Below, one piece after another: positions 52,178 through 60,541 of a stretch of 64,000 nucleotides of DNA. Each line of letters begins with the position of its first letter. Position 1 is the first letter of the stretch. Below the pieces are notes generated by a model that saw nothing but the letters and a program-made list of their open reading frames with translations, ran no database searches and was not told the origin of the DNA. The position numbers were made by a program, and so were the translations under genes. This stretch comes from Aestuariivirga litoralis. Lineage in GTDB: Bacteria > Pseudomonadota > Alphaproteobacteria > Rhizobiales > Aestuariivirgaceae. The DNA is taken from the NCBI RefSeq assembly GCF_003234965.1, contig NZ_QKVK01000004.1, positions 62,001 through 126,000 on the forward strand, written 5' to 3'.

Positions 52178-54544
52178 ATGGATAACGGAACCGGCATCGG
52201 TGCCCGCGTCAAGCGCAAGGAAGACCATCGCTTCCTCACCGGCAAGGGCAACTACACCGACGACATCAACCTGCCCAAGCAGACCTACGCCTACTTCGTG
52301 CGCAGCCCCCACGCGCATGCCACCATCAACAAGATCGACACCGCGGCGGCGAAGAAGATGCCGGGCGTGGTCGGCATCTTCACCGGCGAGGACATCGCCA
52401 ACTCGAAGCTCGGTGGCCTGATCTGCGGCTGGATGATCCACTCCAAGGACGGTTCGCCGATGAAGGCTGGCCCGCACCCGGTGCTGGCCCAGGGCAAGGT
52501 GCGCTATGTGGGTGACCACGTGGCCGTGGTCATCGCCGAAACGCGCGAGCAGGCCAAGGCCGCGGCGGGCGCCGTGGAGGTCGACTACGGCGTGCTGCCG
52601 CATGTCGTCGACGTGGCGGATGCCATGGGCCACAAGGCGCAGATCCACGACGTGGCGCCCGACAACCGGGTGTTCAACTGGTCGATCGGCGACGAGGCCG
52701 CGACGGACGCCGCCTTCAAGAAGGCCGCCCACGTCACCAAGATCGACCTCGTCAACAACCGCCTGATCCCCAATGCCATGGAGCCGCGCGCGGCCATCGG
52801 CTATTATGACACGGGTGCGGACCACTACACCCTCTACACGACGAGCCAGAACCCGCACGTGGCGCGCCTCGTGATCTCGGCCTTCCACGGCCTGGCGCCC
52901 GAGCACAAGCTGCGCGTCATCGCACCCGACGTGGGCGGCGGCTTCGGTTCCAAGATCTTCATCTATGCCGAAGAGGTGGTCTGCGTCTGGGCCTCGAAAT
53001 ATGTGGGCGGCCGCCCGGTGAAGTGGACGGCCGAGCGCACCGAGAGCTTCCTCGCCGACGCGCATGGCCGTGACCACGTCACCCATGCCGAACTGGCCAC
53101 CGATGCCGGTGGCAAGATCATCGGCTTCAAGGTCCACACCAAGGCGGCGATGGGCGCCTACCTCTCGACGTTCTCGTCCTGCGTGCCGACCTATCTCTAC
53201 GCAACCCTGCTGTCGGGCCAGTACAACATCCCGGCGATCTATGCCGAGGTGGACGCGCTCTACACCAACACCGCACCCGTCGATGCCTATCGCGGCGCCG
53301 GCCGTCCGGAGGCGACCTACGTGGTCGAGCGCATCGTCGAGACCGCGGCGCGCGAACTGAAGATGGATCCGGCCGAGTTCCGCCGGAAGAACTTCGTCAC
53401 CCAGTTCCCGCACCAGACCCCGGTCATCATGTGCTACGACGCGGGCGACTATGCCGCCGCCCTCGACGAGGCGATGAAGATCGCCGACGTGAAGGGCTTC
53501 CCGGCCCGCAAGGCGGCCTCCGCCGCCAAGGGCAACTACCGGGGCCTCGGCTATTCGGCCTATATCGAAGCCTGCGGCATCGCGCCGTCGGCGGCGATCG
53601 GCTCGCTGGGCGCCGGCGTCGGCCTGTGGGAGTCGGCGGAAGTGCGCGTCAACCCGGTCGGCACGGTGGAGATCCTCACGGGCTCCCACAGCCACGGCCA
53701 GGGCCATGAGACGACCTTCGCGCAGCTGGTGTCGGACCGTCTCGGCGTCGACATCAACAACGTGGCGATCGTCCATGGCGACACCGACAAGGTGCAGTTC
53801 GGCATGGGCACCTATGGCTCGCGCTCGGGTGCGGTTGGCATGACGGCGATCTCCAAGGCCCTCGACAAGATCGAGGCCAAGGCCAAGCGCATCGCCGCCG
53901 CCGTGATGGAGAGCTCGCCCGAGGACGTCGAGTTCAAGAACGGCACCTTCACGGTCAAGGGCACCGACAAGAAGATGGCCTTCGGCGAGGTGGCGCTCTC
54001 GGCCTATGTGGCGCACAAGTTCAACTCGGCCGAGATCGAGCCGGGCCTGAAGGAGAGTGCCTTCCATGACCCGTCCAACTTCGTCTTCCCGGCCGGCGTG
54101 CACATCGCCGAGGTCGAGATCGACGGCGACACGGGTGTGACCACCGTCGTCAACTACACGGCGGTCGACGACTTCGGCAACGTCATCAACCCGATGATCG
54201 TCGAAGGCCAGGTGCATGGCGGCATCACCCAGGGCATCGGCCAGGCACTGGCCGAGGGTGCGGTTTATGACAAGGTGTCGGGCCAGCTGCTGACCGGCTC
54301 CTACATGGACTACCAGATGCCGCGCGCGGCGGACGTGCCGTCCTACAAGCTGGGCTTCACCTGCACGCCTTGCCCGAGCAACCCGCTCGGCATGAAGGGC
54401 TGCGGCGAGGCCGGCGCCATCGCTTCTCCGGCGGCCGTGATGAACGCGGTGACGGATGCGCTGGCGGTGAAGGACGTGCCGATGCCGGCCACGCCCAACG
54501 TCGTGTGGAACCAGTTGCAGCACCTCAAGAAGGCTGCGGAATAA
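52178..54544 (+). CDS. coxL: CODH-like molybdenum hydroxylase large subunit, form II (CoxL)
   Basis: This 788-residue molybdopterin cytosine dinucleotide subunit has the active-site loop AYRGAGR at residues 370-376. That is the form II signature; true aerobic CO dehydrogenases (form I) have AYxCSFR with the Cu-binding cysteine. The catalytic glutamate is in GCGEAGAIASPAAVMNAV. GVGGGFGSK-like DVGGGFGSKIF and GSHSHGQGHETTFAQLV are Mo-cofactor loops. CO oxidation is therefore doubtful, and another small aldehyde or heterocycle is possible. GGGGAGGACC before ATG 52178 sets the start. Confidence 0.93.
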   Translation: MDNGTGIGARVKRKEDHRFLTGKGNYTDDINLPKQTYAYFVRSPHAHATINKIDTAAAKKMPGVVGIFTGEDIANSKLGGLICGWMIHSKDGSPMKAGPHPVLAQGKVRYVGDHVAVVIAETREQAKAAAGAVEVDYGVLPHVVDVADAMGHKAQIHDVAPDNRVFNWSIGDEAATDAAFKKAAHVTKIDLVNNRLIPNAMEPRAAIGYYDTGADHYTLYTTSQNPHVARLVISAFHGLAPEHKLRVIAPDVGGGFGSKIFIYAEEVVCVWASKYVGGRPVKWTAERTESFLADAHGRDHVTHAELATDAGGKIIGFKVHTKAAMGAYLSTFSSCVPTYLYATLLSGQYNIPAIYAEVDALYTNTAPVDAYRGAGRPEATYVVERIVETAARELKMDPAEFRRKNFVTQFPHQTPVIMCYDAGDYAAALDEAMKIADVKGFPARKAASAAKGNYRGLGYSAYIEACGIAPSAAIGSLGAGVGLWESAEVRVNPVGTVEILTGSHSHGQGHETTFAQLVSDRLGVDINNVAIVHGDTDKVQFGMGTYGSRSGAVGMTAISKALDKIEAKAKRIAAAVMESSPEDVEFKNGTFTVKGTDKKMAFGEVALSAYVAHKFNSAEIEPGLKESAFHDPSNFVFPAGVHIAEVEIDGDTGVTTVVNYTAVDDFGNVINPMIVEGQVHGGITQGIGQALAEGAVYDKVSGQLLTGSYMDYQMPRAADVPSYKLGFTCTPCPSNPLGMKGCGEAGAIASPAAVMNAVTDALAVKDVPMPATPNVVWNQLQHLKKAAE

Positions 54545-54562
54545 GGCGGGAGGACCCAAGAA

Positions 54563-55351
54563 ATGGAAAACTTCAATTACCATCGCCCCGCCTCGGTCGA
54601 CGACGCGGTGAAGGCGGCCAAGGCTCACCCCGAGGCCAAATACATGTCCGGCGGCCAGACGCTGATCCCTGCCATGAAGCAGGGCCTGGCGGCCCCGTCC
54701 GACATCATCGATCTCGGGGCGCTGAAGAATTCGGGCGTCTCGCTCGGCTCTTCGCTGGTCATCAAGGCAGGCACCACGCACGCCGAAGTGGCTAGCAATG
54801 CGGATGTCAAGAAGGCGATCCCGGCGCTGGCCGGTCTCGCTGCCAACATCGGTGACCCCCACGTGCGCCACAAGGGCACGATCGGCGGCTCGATCGCCAA
54901 CAACGACCCGGCGGCGGACTATCCGTCCGCGTGCCTGGGCCTCGGCGCCACCATCCACACGAACGCCCGGAAGATCGCGGCGGACGACTTCTTCACCGGC
55001 CTGTTCTCGACCGCGCTGGAAGAGGGCGAGGTGGTGACGGCGGTGGAATTCCCGCTGCCCAAGAAGGCCGGCTACGCCAAGTTCCCCAACCCGGCCTCGC
55101 GCTATGCCATGATCGGCGTCTTCGTGGCCGACACGGGCTCCGGCGCGCGCGCCGCGGTGACGGGTGCGGGCCACGGCGTGTTCCGCGCCAAGGAGATCGA
55201 GGGGGCGCTCGCCAAGGGCTTCTCCGCGGCCTCTCTCAATGGCGTCAAGGTCGGCACCGACAATGTGGCGGGCGACCTCCACGCCTCGGCCGAATACCGC
55301 GCCCATTTGATCACGGTCATGGCCAAGCGCGCCGTGGACGCGGCGAAGTAG
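54563..55351 (+). CDS. coxM: CODH-like FAD-binding medium subunit (CoxM)
   Basis: This 262-residue FAD subunit has the two conserved flavin loops: AKYMSGGQTLIPAMKQGLAAP (near 30-50) and TIGGSIANNDPAADYPSACLGLGA (near 110-135). The CO_deh_flav_C domain follows. GGGAGGACCC precedes the ATG by about eight bases. A strong terminator lies 21 bases after the stop, so S, L and M can be made in excess over the maturation genes downstream. Confidence 0.94.
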   Translation: MENFNYHRPASVDDAVKAAKAHPEAKYMSGGQTLIPAMKQGLAAPSDIIDLGALKNSGVSLGSSLVIKAGTTHAEVASNADVKKAIPALAGLAANIGDPHVRHKGTIGGSIANNDPAADYPSACLGLGATIHTNARKIAADDFFTGLFSTALEEGEVVTAVEFPLPKKAGYAKFPNPASRYAMIGVFVADTGSGARAAVTGAGHGVFRAKEIEGALAKGFSAASLNGVKVGTDNVAGDLHASAEYRAHLITVMAKRAVDAAK

Positions 55352-55371
55352 GCGCGACGATTGCGTGAGAA

Positions 55372-55404
55372 GGGCCCGCGCTTCGCTCGCGGGCCCTTTT
55401 CGTT
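55372..55404 (+). terminator. terminator after coxM
   Basis: AAGGGCCCGCG and CGCGGGCCCTT form an 11-base perfect stem around CTTCGCT, followed by TTCG (the T run is TTTT in total). It separates the structural genes from coxD onward. Confidence 0.85.
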
Positions 55405-55421
55405 GAATGCCCCAAGGTTCG

Positions 55422-55503
55422 TCATCCCGGCGAAAGCCGGGACCCCGCTTCGGGCGTATACCACGTGGAAAGCTGGGCCCCGGCTTTCGCCGGGGTGACG
55501 GTT
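55422..55503. repeat. palindromic repeat, family B
   Basis: The arms CGTCATCCCGGCGAAAGCCG and CGGCTTTCGCCGGGGTGACG enclose a central GGACCCCGCTTCGGGCGTA...AGCTGGGCCC. It lies between the coxM terminator and coxD. Two other full copies and one half copy occur in the window. Confidence 0.9.
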
Positions 55504-55545
55504 CTGGGGGTGGGTGACGTCCCGGACGGGACGATTTGGAGGACG

Positions 55546-56472
55546 ATGGCGATGACCAAACTGCCGACCAGCATCGACGACACGGTGAAGCTCCTCCGCT
55601 CCACCGGCTATATTGCGGGGCGTGACCTGGCGACCGTCGTCTTCCTCTCCCTCAAGATGGGCCGCCCGCTGTTCCTCGAGGGCGAGGCCGGCGTCGGCAA
55701 GACCGAGATTGCCAAGGTGCTGGCGGAGACGCTGGGCCGGAAGCTCATACGCTTGCAGTGCTACGAGGGCCTCGACATCAACTCCGCGGTCTATGAGTGG
55801 AACTATTCGGCCCAGATGATCGAGATCAGGCTGGCGGAAGCGGCTGGCGAGCTCGACCGTGAAAGGCTCGGCAACGACATCTTCGCCGAGAAATTCCTCA
55901 TCAAGCGCGCGCTCCTGCAGGCGCTGGAGGCGCCGAAGGGGCAGGCGCCGGTGCTGCTCATCGACGAACTCGACCGCACCGACGAGGCCTTCGAGGCCTT
56001 CCTCCTGGAGGTGCTCTCCGACTTCCAGGTGACCATCCCTGAACTCGGCACCATCAGGGCCGAGGAACCACCCATCGTCATCATCACCTCGAACCGCACG
56101 CGCGAGGTGCATGACGCGCTGAAGCGGCGCTGCCTCTATCACTGGGTCGGCTACCCCGATGCCCGGCGCGAGCTCGAGATTGTCAGGGCCCGCCGCCCCA
56201 AGGCATCGGACGCGCTGGCGCAGGAAGTGGTGCTCTTCGTCCAGTCGCTGCGCGGGGGCGATCTCTACAAGGCGCCGGGCGTGGCCGAGACGCTGGACTG
56301 GGTGACGGCGTTGCATGAACTCGACTCGCTCTCCCTCGACCCGCAGACGGTGAACGACACGCTGGGCGTTCTGCTCAAGTACCAGGACGACATCAGCCGC
56401 ATGCAGGGCACCGAAGCCAAGCGCATCCTCGACCAGATCAAGGATGAAATCCGGACCATGTCACATACATAA
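55546..56472 (+). CDS. coxD: MoxR-type AAA+ ATPase (CoxD)
   Basis: This 308-residue AAA+ ATPase has Walker A LEGEAGVGKTE, Walker B APVLLIDELDRTDEAFEAFLLEVLSD and sensor region IVIITSNRTREV. CoxD is required in the model system for maturing the CuSMoO2 site. In a form II system, which lacks the copper cysteine, its role must be more general, perhaps sulfuration or cofactor loading. GGAGGACG before ATG 55546 sets the start; the open frame upstream reads through the repeat. Confidence 0.92.
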   Translation: MAMTKLPTSIDDTVKLLRSTGYIAGRDLATVVFLSLKMGRPLFLEGEAGVGKTEIAKVLAETLGRKLIRLQCYEGLDINSAVYEWNYSAQMIEIRLAEAAGELDRERLGNDIFAEKFLIKRALLQALEAPKGQAPVLLIDELDRTDEAFEAFLLEVLSDFQVTIPELGTIRAEEPPIVIITSNRTREVHDALKRRCLYHWVGYPDARRELEIVRARRPKASDALAQEVVLFVQSLRGGDLYKAPGVAETLDWVTALHELDSLSLDPQTVNDTLGVLLKYQDDISRMQGTEAKRILDQIKDEIRTMSHT

Positions 56473-56477
56473 GGGTC

Positions 56478-57806
56478 ATGCAGAACCCGTTCTCCAGCCC
56501 CGCCAACCAGAACCAGCGCCCGATCTCGGGCCGGCTGGCGGAGAACATCATGCATTTCGCCCGCGTGCTGCGCGAGGCGGGGATCCCGGTGGGGCCCGGT
56601 GCGGTGATCGACGCGCTCGATGCCGCCATGTCAGGCTCGCTCCGCACGCGCGATGACTTCTACTGGACGCTGCATGCCGTCTTCGTCAAGCGCCGCGACC
56701 AGAACGAAGTCTTCGAGCAGGCCTTCCACGTGTTCTGGAAGAAGCCGAAGATGCTGGAACAGCTGATGCAGCTGTTCTTCCATTCGATCGCGCGCAACAC
56801 GCCGGAGGAAGCGAAGAAGGCTGGCTTCCGCCGCCTTGCGGAGGCGATGTTCGACAAGCACGAGACACAGAGCCAGCAGCGCCAGAAGAAGGACGAACTC
56901 GAGGTCGATGCCACCTACACCGCATCCGCCGACGAGCAGCTGCGCCGCAAGGACTTCGAGCAGATGACGGTGGCCGAACAGGCACAGGCGAAACAGGCGA
57001 TCGCCAGGCTTCGCCTGCACCGCACCGAGATCATGACGCGGCGCTGGCAGCGTGCGGCGGGCGGCCGCGCCATCGACATGCGCCGCACGCTGAAGAGTTC
57101 CATGCGGGCCGGGGGCCATTTCATCGACCTCGCACGGCGCGAGAAGCAGTGGCACGAGCCGCCGCTCGTCGTGCTCTGCGACATTTCTGGTTCGTGCTCC
57201 AACTATTCGCGCATGTTCCTCCACTTCCTCCACGCGCTCAGCAATGACCGCGACCGGGTGCATGTCTTCCTGTTCGGCACCAGGCTCACCAACGTCACGC
57301 GCGAGCTGCAGCGCCGTGACATCGACGAGGCCATGGCCAAGGTTTCCGGCGCGGTGAAGGACTGGTCCGGCGGTACCCGCATCGGTACCACGCTGAAGGA
57401 GTTCAACTACCACTGGGCCCGCCGCGTGCTGACGCAGGGCGCACACGTCCTGATCATGACCGACGGGCTGGACCGCGAGGAGGTGGGCACGCTCGAGCAC
57501 GAGATGCAGCGTCTGCGCCGCCAGTCGAAGCGCATCACCTGGCTCAACCCGCTGCTGCGTTTCGACGGCTTCCAGGCGCTCGCAGGCGGCGTGCGGGCGA
57601 TGATGCCCTATGTCGACGAATTCCGCCCCGTGCATTCGCTCGACAGCCTGAAGGACCTGGCAGGTGCCCTTGCCGGTGCGCCGGGCCCGGAGCATGATCC
57701 ACGGAAGTGGATGCGGGCGGTTGCACCCCAAATGCCCGTCACCCCGGCGAAAGCCGGGGCCCGGCTTGCGCCGCCTGAAGCGGGGTCCCGGCTTTCGCCG
57801 GGATGA
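56478..57806 (+). CDS. coxE: VWA domain protein (CoxE), with repeat-encoded C-terminus
   Basis: This 442-residue protein has an N-terminal region with DDFYWTLHAVFVKRRDQNEVFEQAFHVFW and a C-terminal von Willebrand A domain with the MIDAS motif LCDISGSCS. GGTRIGTTLKEFNYHW and VLIMTDGLDREEVG follow. It pairs with the CoxD ATPase in a MoxR-VWA chaperone-like module for the Mo hydroxylase. The last 23 residues (VTPAKAGARLAPPEAGSRLSPG) are encoded by a palindromic repeat that also supplies the stop codon, so the ancestral C-terminus was replaced. Confidence 0.92.
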   Translation: MQNPFSSPANQNQRPISGRLAENIMHFARVLREAGIPVGPGAVIDALDAAMSGSLRTRDDFYWTLHAVFVKRRDQNEVFEQAFHVFWKKPKMLEQLMQLFFHSIARNTPEEAKKAGFRRLAEAMFDKHETQSQQRQKKDELEVDATYTASADEQLRRKDFEQMTVAEQAQAKQAIARLRLHRTEIMTRRWQRAAGGRAIDMRRTLKSSMRAGGHFIDLARREKQWHEPPLVVLCDISGSCSNYSRMFLHFLHALSNDRDRVHVFLFGTRLTNVTRELQRRDIDEAMAKVSGAVKDWSGGTRIGTTLKEFNYHWARRVLTQGAHVLIMTDGLDREEVGTLEHEMQRLRRQSKRITWLNPLLRFDGFQALAGGVRAMMPYVDEFRPVHSLDSLKDLAGALAGAPGPEHDPRKWMRAVAPQMPVTPAKAGARLAPPEAGSRLSPG

Positions 57807-57808
57807 CG
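57737..57808. repeat. palindromic repeat, family B, forming the end of coxE
   Basis: CGTCACCCCGGCGAAAGCCG and CGGCTTTCGCCGGGATGACG are the arms. The coxE reading frame runs through the element and ends at the TGA of its terminal GGATGACG. Confidence 0.9.
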
Positions 57809-57832
57809 ATCGAGAGAGACGAGGAGCACATC

Positions 57833-58156
57833 ATGGCCGCATCCGATCACACCATCCTCGAACAGGCTGCCGACTGGCTCCGCCAGGGCCGCAAGGTTGC
57901 GCTCGCGACCGTCGTGGAGACCTGGGGCTCGGCACCCCAACCCATCGGCAGCCAGCTGGTGATCGACGATGACGGCAATTTCATCGGCTCCGTTTCCGGC
58001 GGTTGCGTCGAGGGAGCGGTCGTCACCGAGGCGCTCGACATCATCGCGTCGGGCAAGCCCAGGCTCCTGCAGTTCGGCGTCGCCGACGAGACCGCCTGGA
58101 AGGTGGGGCTTGCCTGCGGTGGCCGCATCGGCGTCTATGTGGAGCCCATCCAGTGA
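57833..58156 (+). CDS. XdhC/CoxI family protein, N-terminal half
   Basis: This 107-residue protein is a stand-alone XdhC_CoxI domain: RKVALATVVETWGSAPQPIGSQLVIDDDGNFIGSVSGGCVEGAVV. It retains the glycine-rich loop and the SGGCVEG cysteine. XdhC binds and sulfurates the Mo cofactor before insertion into xanthine-dehydrogenase-type enzymes. GAGGAG precedes ATG 57833; an ATG at 57803 inside the repeat would add ten residues. It overlaps the next gene, which encodes the other half, by four bases (GTGA). Confidence 0.88.
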   Translation: MAASDHTILEQAADWLRQGRKVALATVVETWGSAPQPIGSQLVIDDDGNFIGSVSGGCVEGAVVTEALDIIASGKPRLLQFGVADETAWKVGLACGGRIGVYVEPIQ

Positions 58157-58821
58157 AGCGTGACCTCCTCGACCAGCTGCTCGCCGCGCGCGCCAACCGC
58201 CAGGCGGTGGCGCTCATCACCAACCTTGAAACCGGCGCGCAGCGCATCGTGCCGCGATCACAGGCGGCAGCGGACCCGCTGGCGGAGAAGCTGGACGAAG
58301 CCTTCCGCTTCGACCAATCCGGGACCCATGACGGACACTTCGTCAACATCCACAATCCGCCGCTGCGCATGGTCATCATCGGCGCGGTGCACATCGCGCA
58401 GAGCGTCATCCCGATCGCGCAGCAACTCGGCTACGACGTGGCGGTCATCGACCCGCGTGGCGCCTTTGCCACCGGCGCGCGCTTCCCCGGCATTTCGCTT
58501 CATGCCGAATGGCCCGACGAGGTGATCCCGCAGATCGGGCTTGACCCGCGCACCGCCCTCATCGCGCTCACCCATGATCCGAAGATCGATGATCCCGCGC
58601 TGAACGCGGCGCTGAAGTCGGACGTCTTCTACATCGGTGCGCTCGGCTCCAAGAAGACGCAGGCCGCGCGCGCCCAGCGGCTGAAGGATGCGGGCTTCAC
58701 GGAGGAGCAGGTGGCACGCATCCACGGCCCCATCGGCCTCAATATCGGCGCCAAGGGGGCGCCGGAGATCGCGGTGTCGATCATGGGCGAGGTCACCCGC
58801 TGCCTCCGGCTGGGCTCCTGA
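58153..58821 (+). CDS. XdhC Rossmann-domain protein, C-terminal half
   Basis: This 222-residue protein has a lead-in (ANRQAVALITNLETGAQRIV) and an XdhC Rossmann domain: RMVIIGAVHIAQSVIPIAQQLGYDVAVIDPRGAFATGARF, ALIALTHDPKIDDPAL and YIGALGSKKTQAARAQRL. A GTG in the GTGA overlap is the start. With the preceding gene it makes up a complete XdhC split over two polypeptides. Confidence 0.9.
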   Translation: MKRDLLDQLLAARANRQAVALITNLETGAQRIVPRSQAAADPLAEKLDEAFRFDQSGTHDGHFVNIHNPPLRMVIIGAVHIAQSVIPIAQQLGYDVAVIDPRGAFATGARFPGISLHAEWPDEVIPQIGLDPRTALIALTHDPKIDDPALNAALKSDVFYIGALGSKKTQAARAQRLKDAGFTEEQVARIHGPIGLNIGAKGAPEIAVSIMGEVTRCLRLGS

Positions 58822-58824
58822 TCC

Positions 58825-60429
58825 ATGATATTCGGTGAACTGCCGCTCGCTGAAGCCGAGGGCGCCATACTCGCCCATTCGGTGAAGCATGAGGGCGGCA
58901 TGTTCAAGAAGGGCCGCATGCTGACGGCGGACGACATCGCGATCCTGAAGGCCTCCGGCATCGCCCATGTCTTCGCCGCCAAGCTGGGGCCTGACGACGT
59001 GCCGGAGGACGAGGCCGCCGCCGCCGTGGCGCAGCGCATCGGTGCGGAAGGGACGAAGACGCAGGCCCCCTTCACCGGCCGCGCCAATCTCCACGCCGCC
59101 TGCCACGGCCTCGCGCTGGTCGACGTCGAGCGCGTGCGTGCCTTGAACCGCCTGCATGAGAGCCTGACGCTTGCCACGGTGCAGCCCTTCGCCATCGTCG
59201 AGGAGCGCGAGATGGTGGCGACCGTCAAGGTCATCCCCTTCGCGGTCCCGCGCGACGTTCTGGCCAGGGCGCAGGCCATCATCGGCAGTGAACCACTGGT
59301 GCGCGTCGCCGCCTTCCGCGACAGGCGGGCAGGGCTCGTCATCACCAAGCTGCCGCAGACCAAGCCCACGATCGTCGCCAAGTCCGAGGACGCGATGCGC
59401 GAGCGTATCGGTGCATTGGGCGGCACGCTCGCGGCGGTGCGCGTTGTGGAGCACGAGATCGTGCCCGTCGCCACTGCCATCGCCGAGATGCAGGCGCTCA
59501 ATTGCGATCCCATCCTCGTCTTCGGTGCGTCCGCCATCACCGACCGCGGCGACGTGATCCCCATGGCTGTGACGAAGGCCGGCGGCCACGTGCTGCATCT
59601 CGGCATGCCGGTCGACCCCGGCAACCTGATGATGTTCGGCGCGCTGGGTGACGTTCCGGTGATCGGCGTTCCCTCCTGCGCGCGGAGCCCCAAGCTCAAC
59701 GGCTTCGACTGGGTGCTGGCCCGCGTCATGGCCGGGGTGAAGGTGACGGCGGAAGACATCATGGACATGGGGGCAGGGGGCCTGCTCGCCGAAATCCCCA
59801 CGCGGCCCTCCCCGCGCGAAGGCAAGCCCAAGCCGCAGCGCGCGCCGCGCGTCGCCGCCGTGGTGCTGGCCGCCGGGCAGTCCTCCCGCATGGGATCGAA
59901 CAAGCTGCTGGCGGATGTGAACGGCCAGCCGGTGATCCGCCGCACGGTCGCAGCAATGCGGCAGGCGGCCGACCTGACGGTGGTGGTGACGGGCCGCGAT
60001 GCGGCGGAGATCGGCAGGGCCCTCGAAGGATTGCCGGTGAGCCTCGTCCACAATCCGCATTTCGCCGACGGCATGTCCACCTCGCTTCGCGCCGGCATCG
60101 AGGCCTTGCCGCCCGATACGGACGTTGCGGTGATTGCGCTGGGCGACATGCCGCTCGTCTCGCCCGACGCCGTGCGCCGCCTGATCGCCGCCTACAGCCC
60201 GGCGGAGCACCGCTCGATCGCCGTGCCCGTGTTCAAGGGCGAACGCGGCAACCCGGTGCTCTGGGGCCGCCAGCATTTCGAGGCGCTGATGGGCATGACG
60301 GGCGACCGTGGCGCGCGCGCGCTGTTCGACCAGCTGGCCGACGAGATCGTCGAGGTGACGATGCCGGACGATGCGGTGCTGGTGGATGCCGATACGCCGG
60401 AGGCGCTGGCGGCGTTGCGCGGGAGGTAG
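58825..60429 (+). CDS. molybdopterin-binding / MobA-like nucleotidyltransferase fusion
   Basis: This 534-residue protein joins a MoaB/MogA-like molybdopterin-binding region (about 1-330; LILVFGASAITDRGDVIPMAV-like with GASAI and GVPSCARSPKLNGFDW) to a MobA-like NTP transferase domain (about 340-534; VAAVVLAAGQSSRMGSNKLLADVNGQPVIRR, ALGDMPLVSPDAVRRLI, GNPVLWGRQHF). The C-terminal half should add CMP to molybdopterin to make the cytosine dinucleotide form used by CODH-type enzymes. It ends the cox-like operon and starts four bases after the XdhC gene. Confidence 0.92.
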   Translation: MIFGELPLAEAEGAILAHSVKHEGGMFKKGRMLTADDIAILKASGIAHVFAAKLGPDDVPEDEAAAAVAQRIGAEGTKTQAPFTGRANLHAACHGLALVDVERVRALNRLHESLTLATVQPFAIVEEREMVATVKVIPFAVPRDVLARAQAIIGSEPLVRVAAFRDRRAGLVITKLPQTKPTIVAKSEDAMRERIGALGGTLAAVRVVEHEIVPVATAIAEMQALNCDPILVFGASAITDRGDVIPMAVTKAGGHVLHLGMPVDPGNLMMFGALGDVPVIGVPSCARSPKLNGFDWVLARVMAGVKVTAEDIMDMGAGGLLAEIPTRPSPREGKPKPQRAPRVAAVVLAAGQSSRMGSNKLLADVNGQPVIRRTVAAMRQAADLTVVVTGRDAAEIGRALEGLPVSLVHNPHFADGMSTSLRAGIEALPPDTDVAVIALGDMPLVSPDAVRRLIAAYSPAEHRSIAVPVFKGERGNPVLWGRQHFEALMGMTGDRGARALFDQLADEIVEVTMPDDAVLVDADTPEALAALRGR

Positions 60430-60445
60430 CATATCCCCCTTCATC

Positions 60446-60531
60446 CGTCAACCCGGCGAAAGCCGGGGCCCAGCTTTGGTTCAGCATGCGCGGTCAAGGA
60501 AGCGGGGTCCCGGCTTTCGCCGGGATGACGG
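60446..60531. repeat. palindromic repeat, family B, between convergent genes
   Basis: CGTCAACCCGGCGAAAGCCG and CGGCTTTCGCCGGGATGACG are the arms, with a divergent centre (TTGGTTCAGCATGCGCGGTC). It fills the gap between the molybdenum cofactor gene and radC, which face each other, and could terminate both transcripts. Confidence 0.9.
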
Positions 60532-60541
60532 CCTAGTGGGC

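Noticed and set aside
52112-55306. Minus-strand open frame of 1064 codons opposite coxL and coxM.
   Set aside because: The two molybdenum hydroxylase subunits on the plus strand are unambiguous. The antisense translation has no recognisable domain and is rich in His, Arg and Val, typical of a codon-position shadow.
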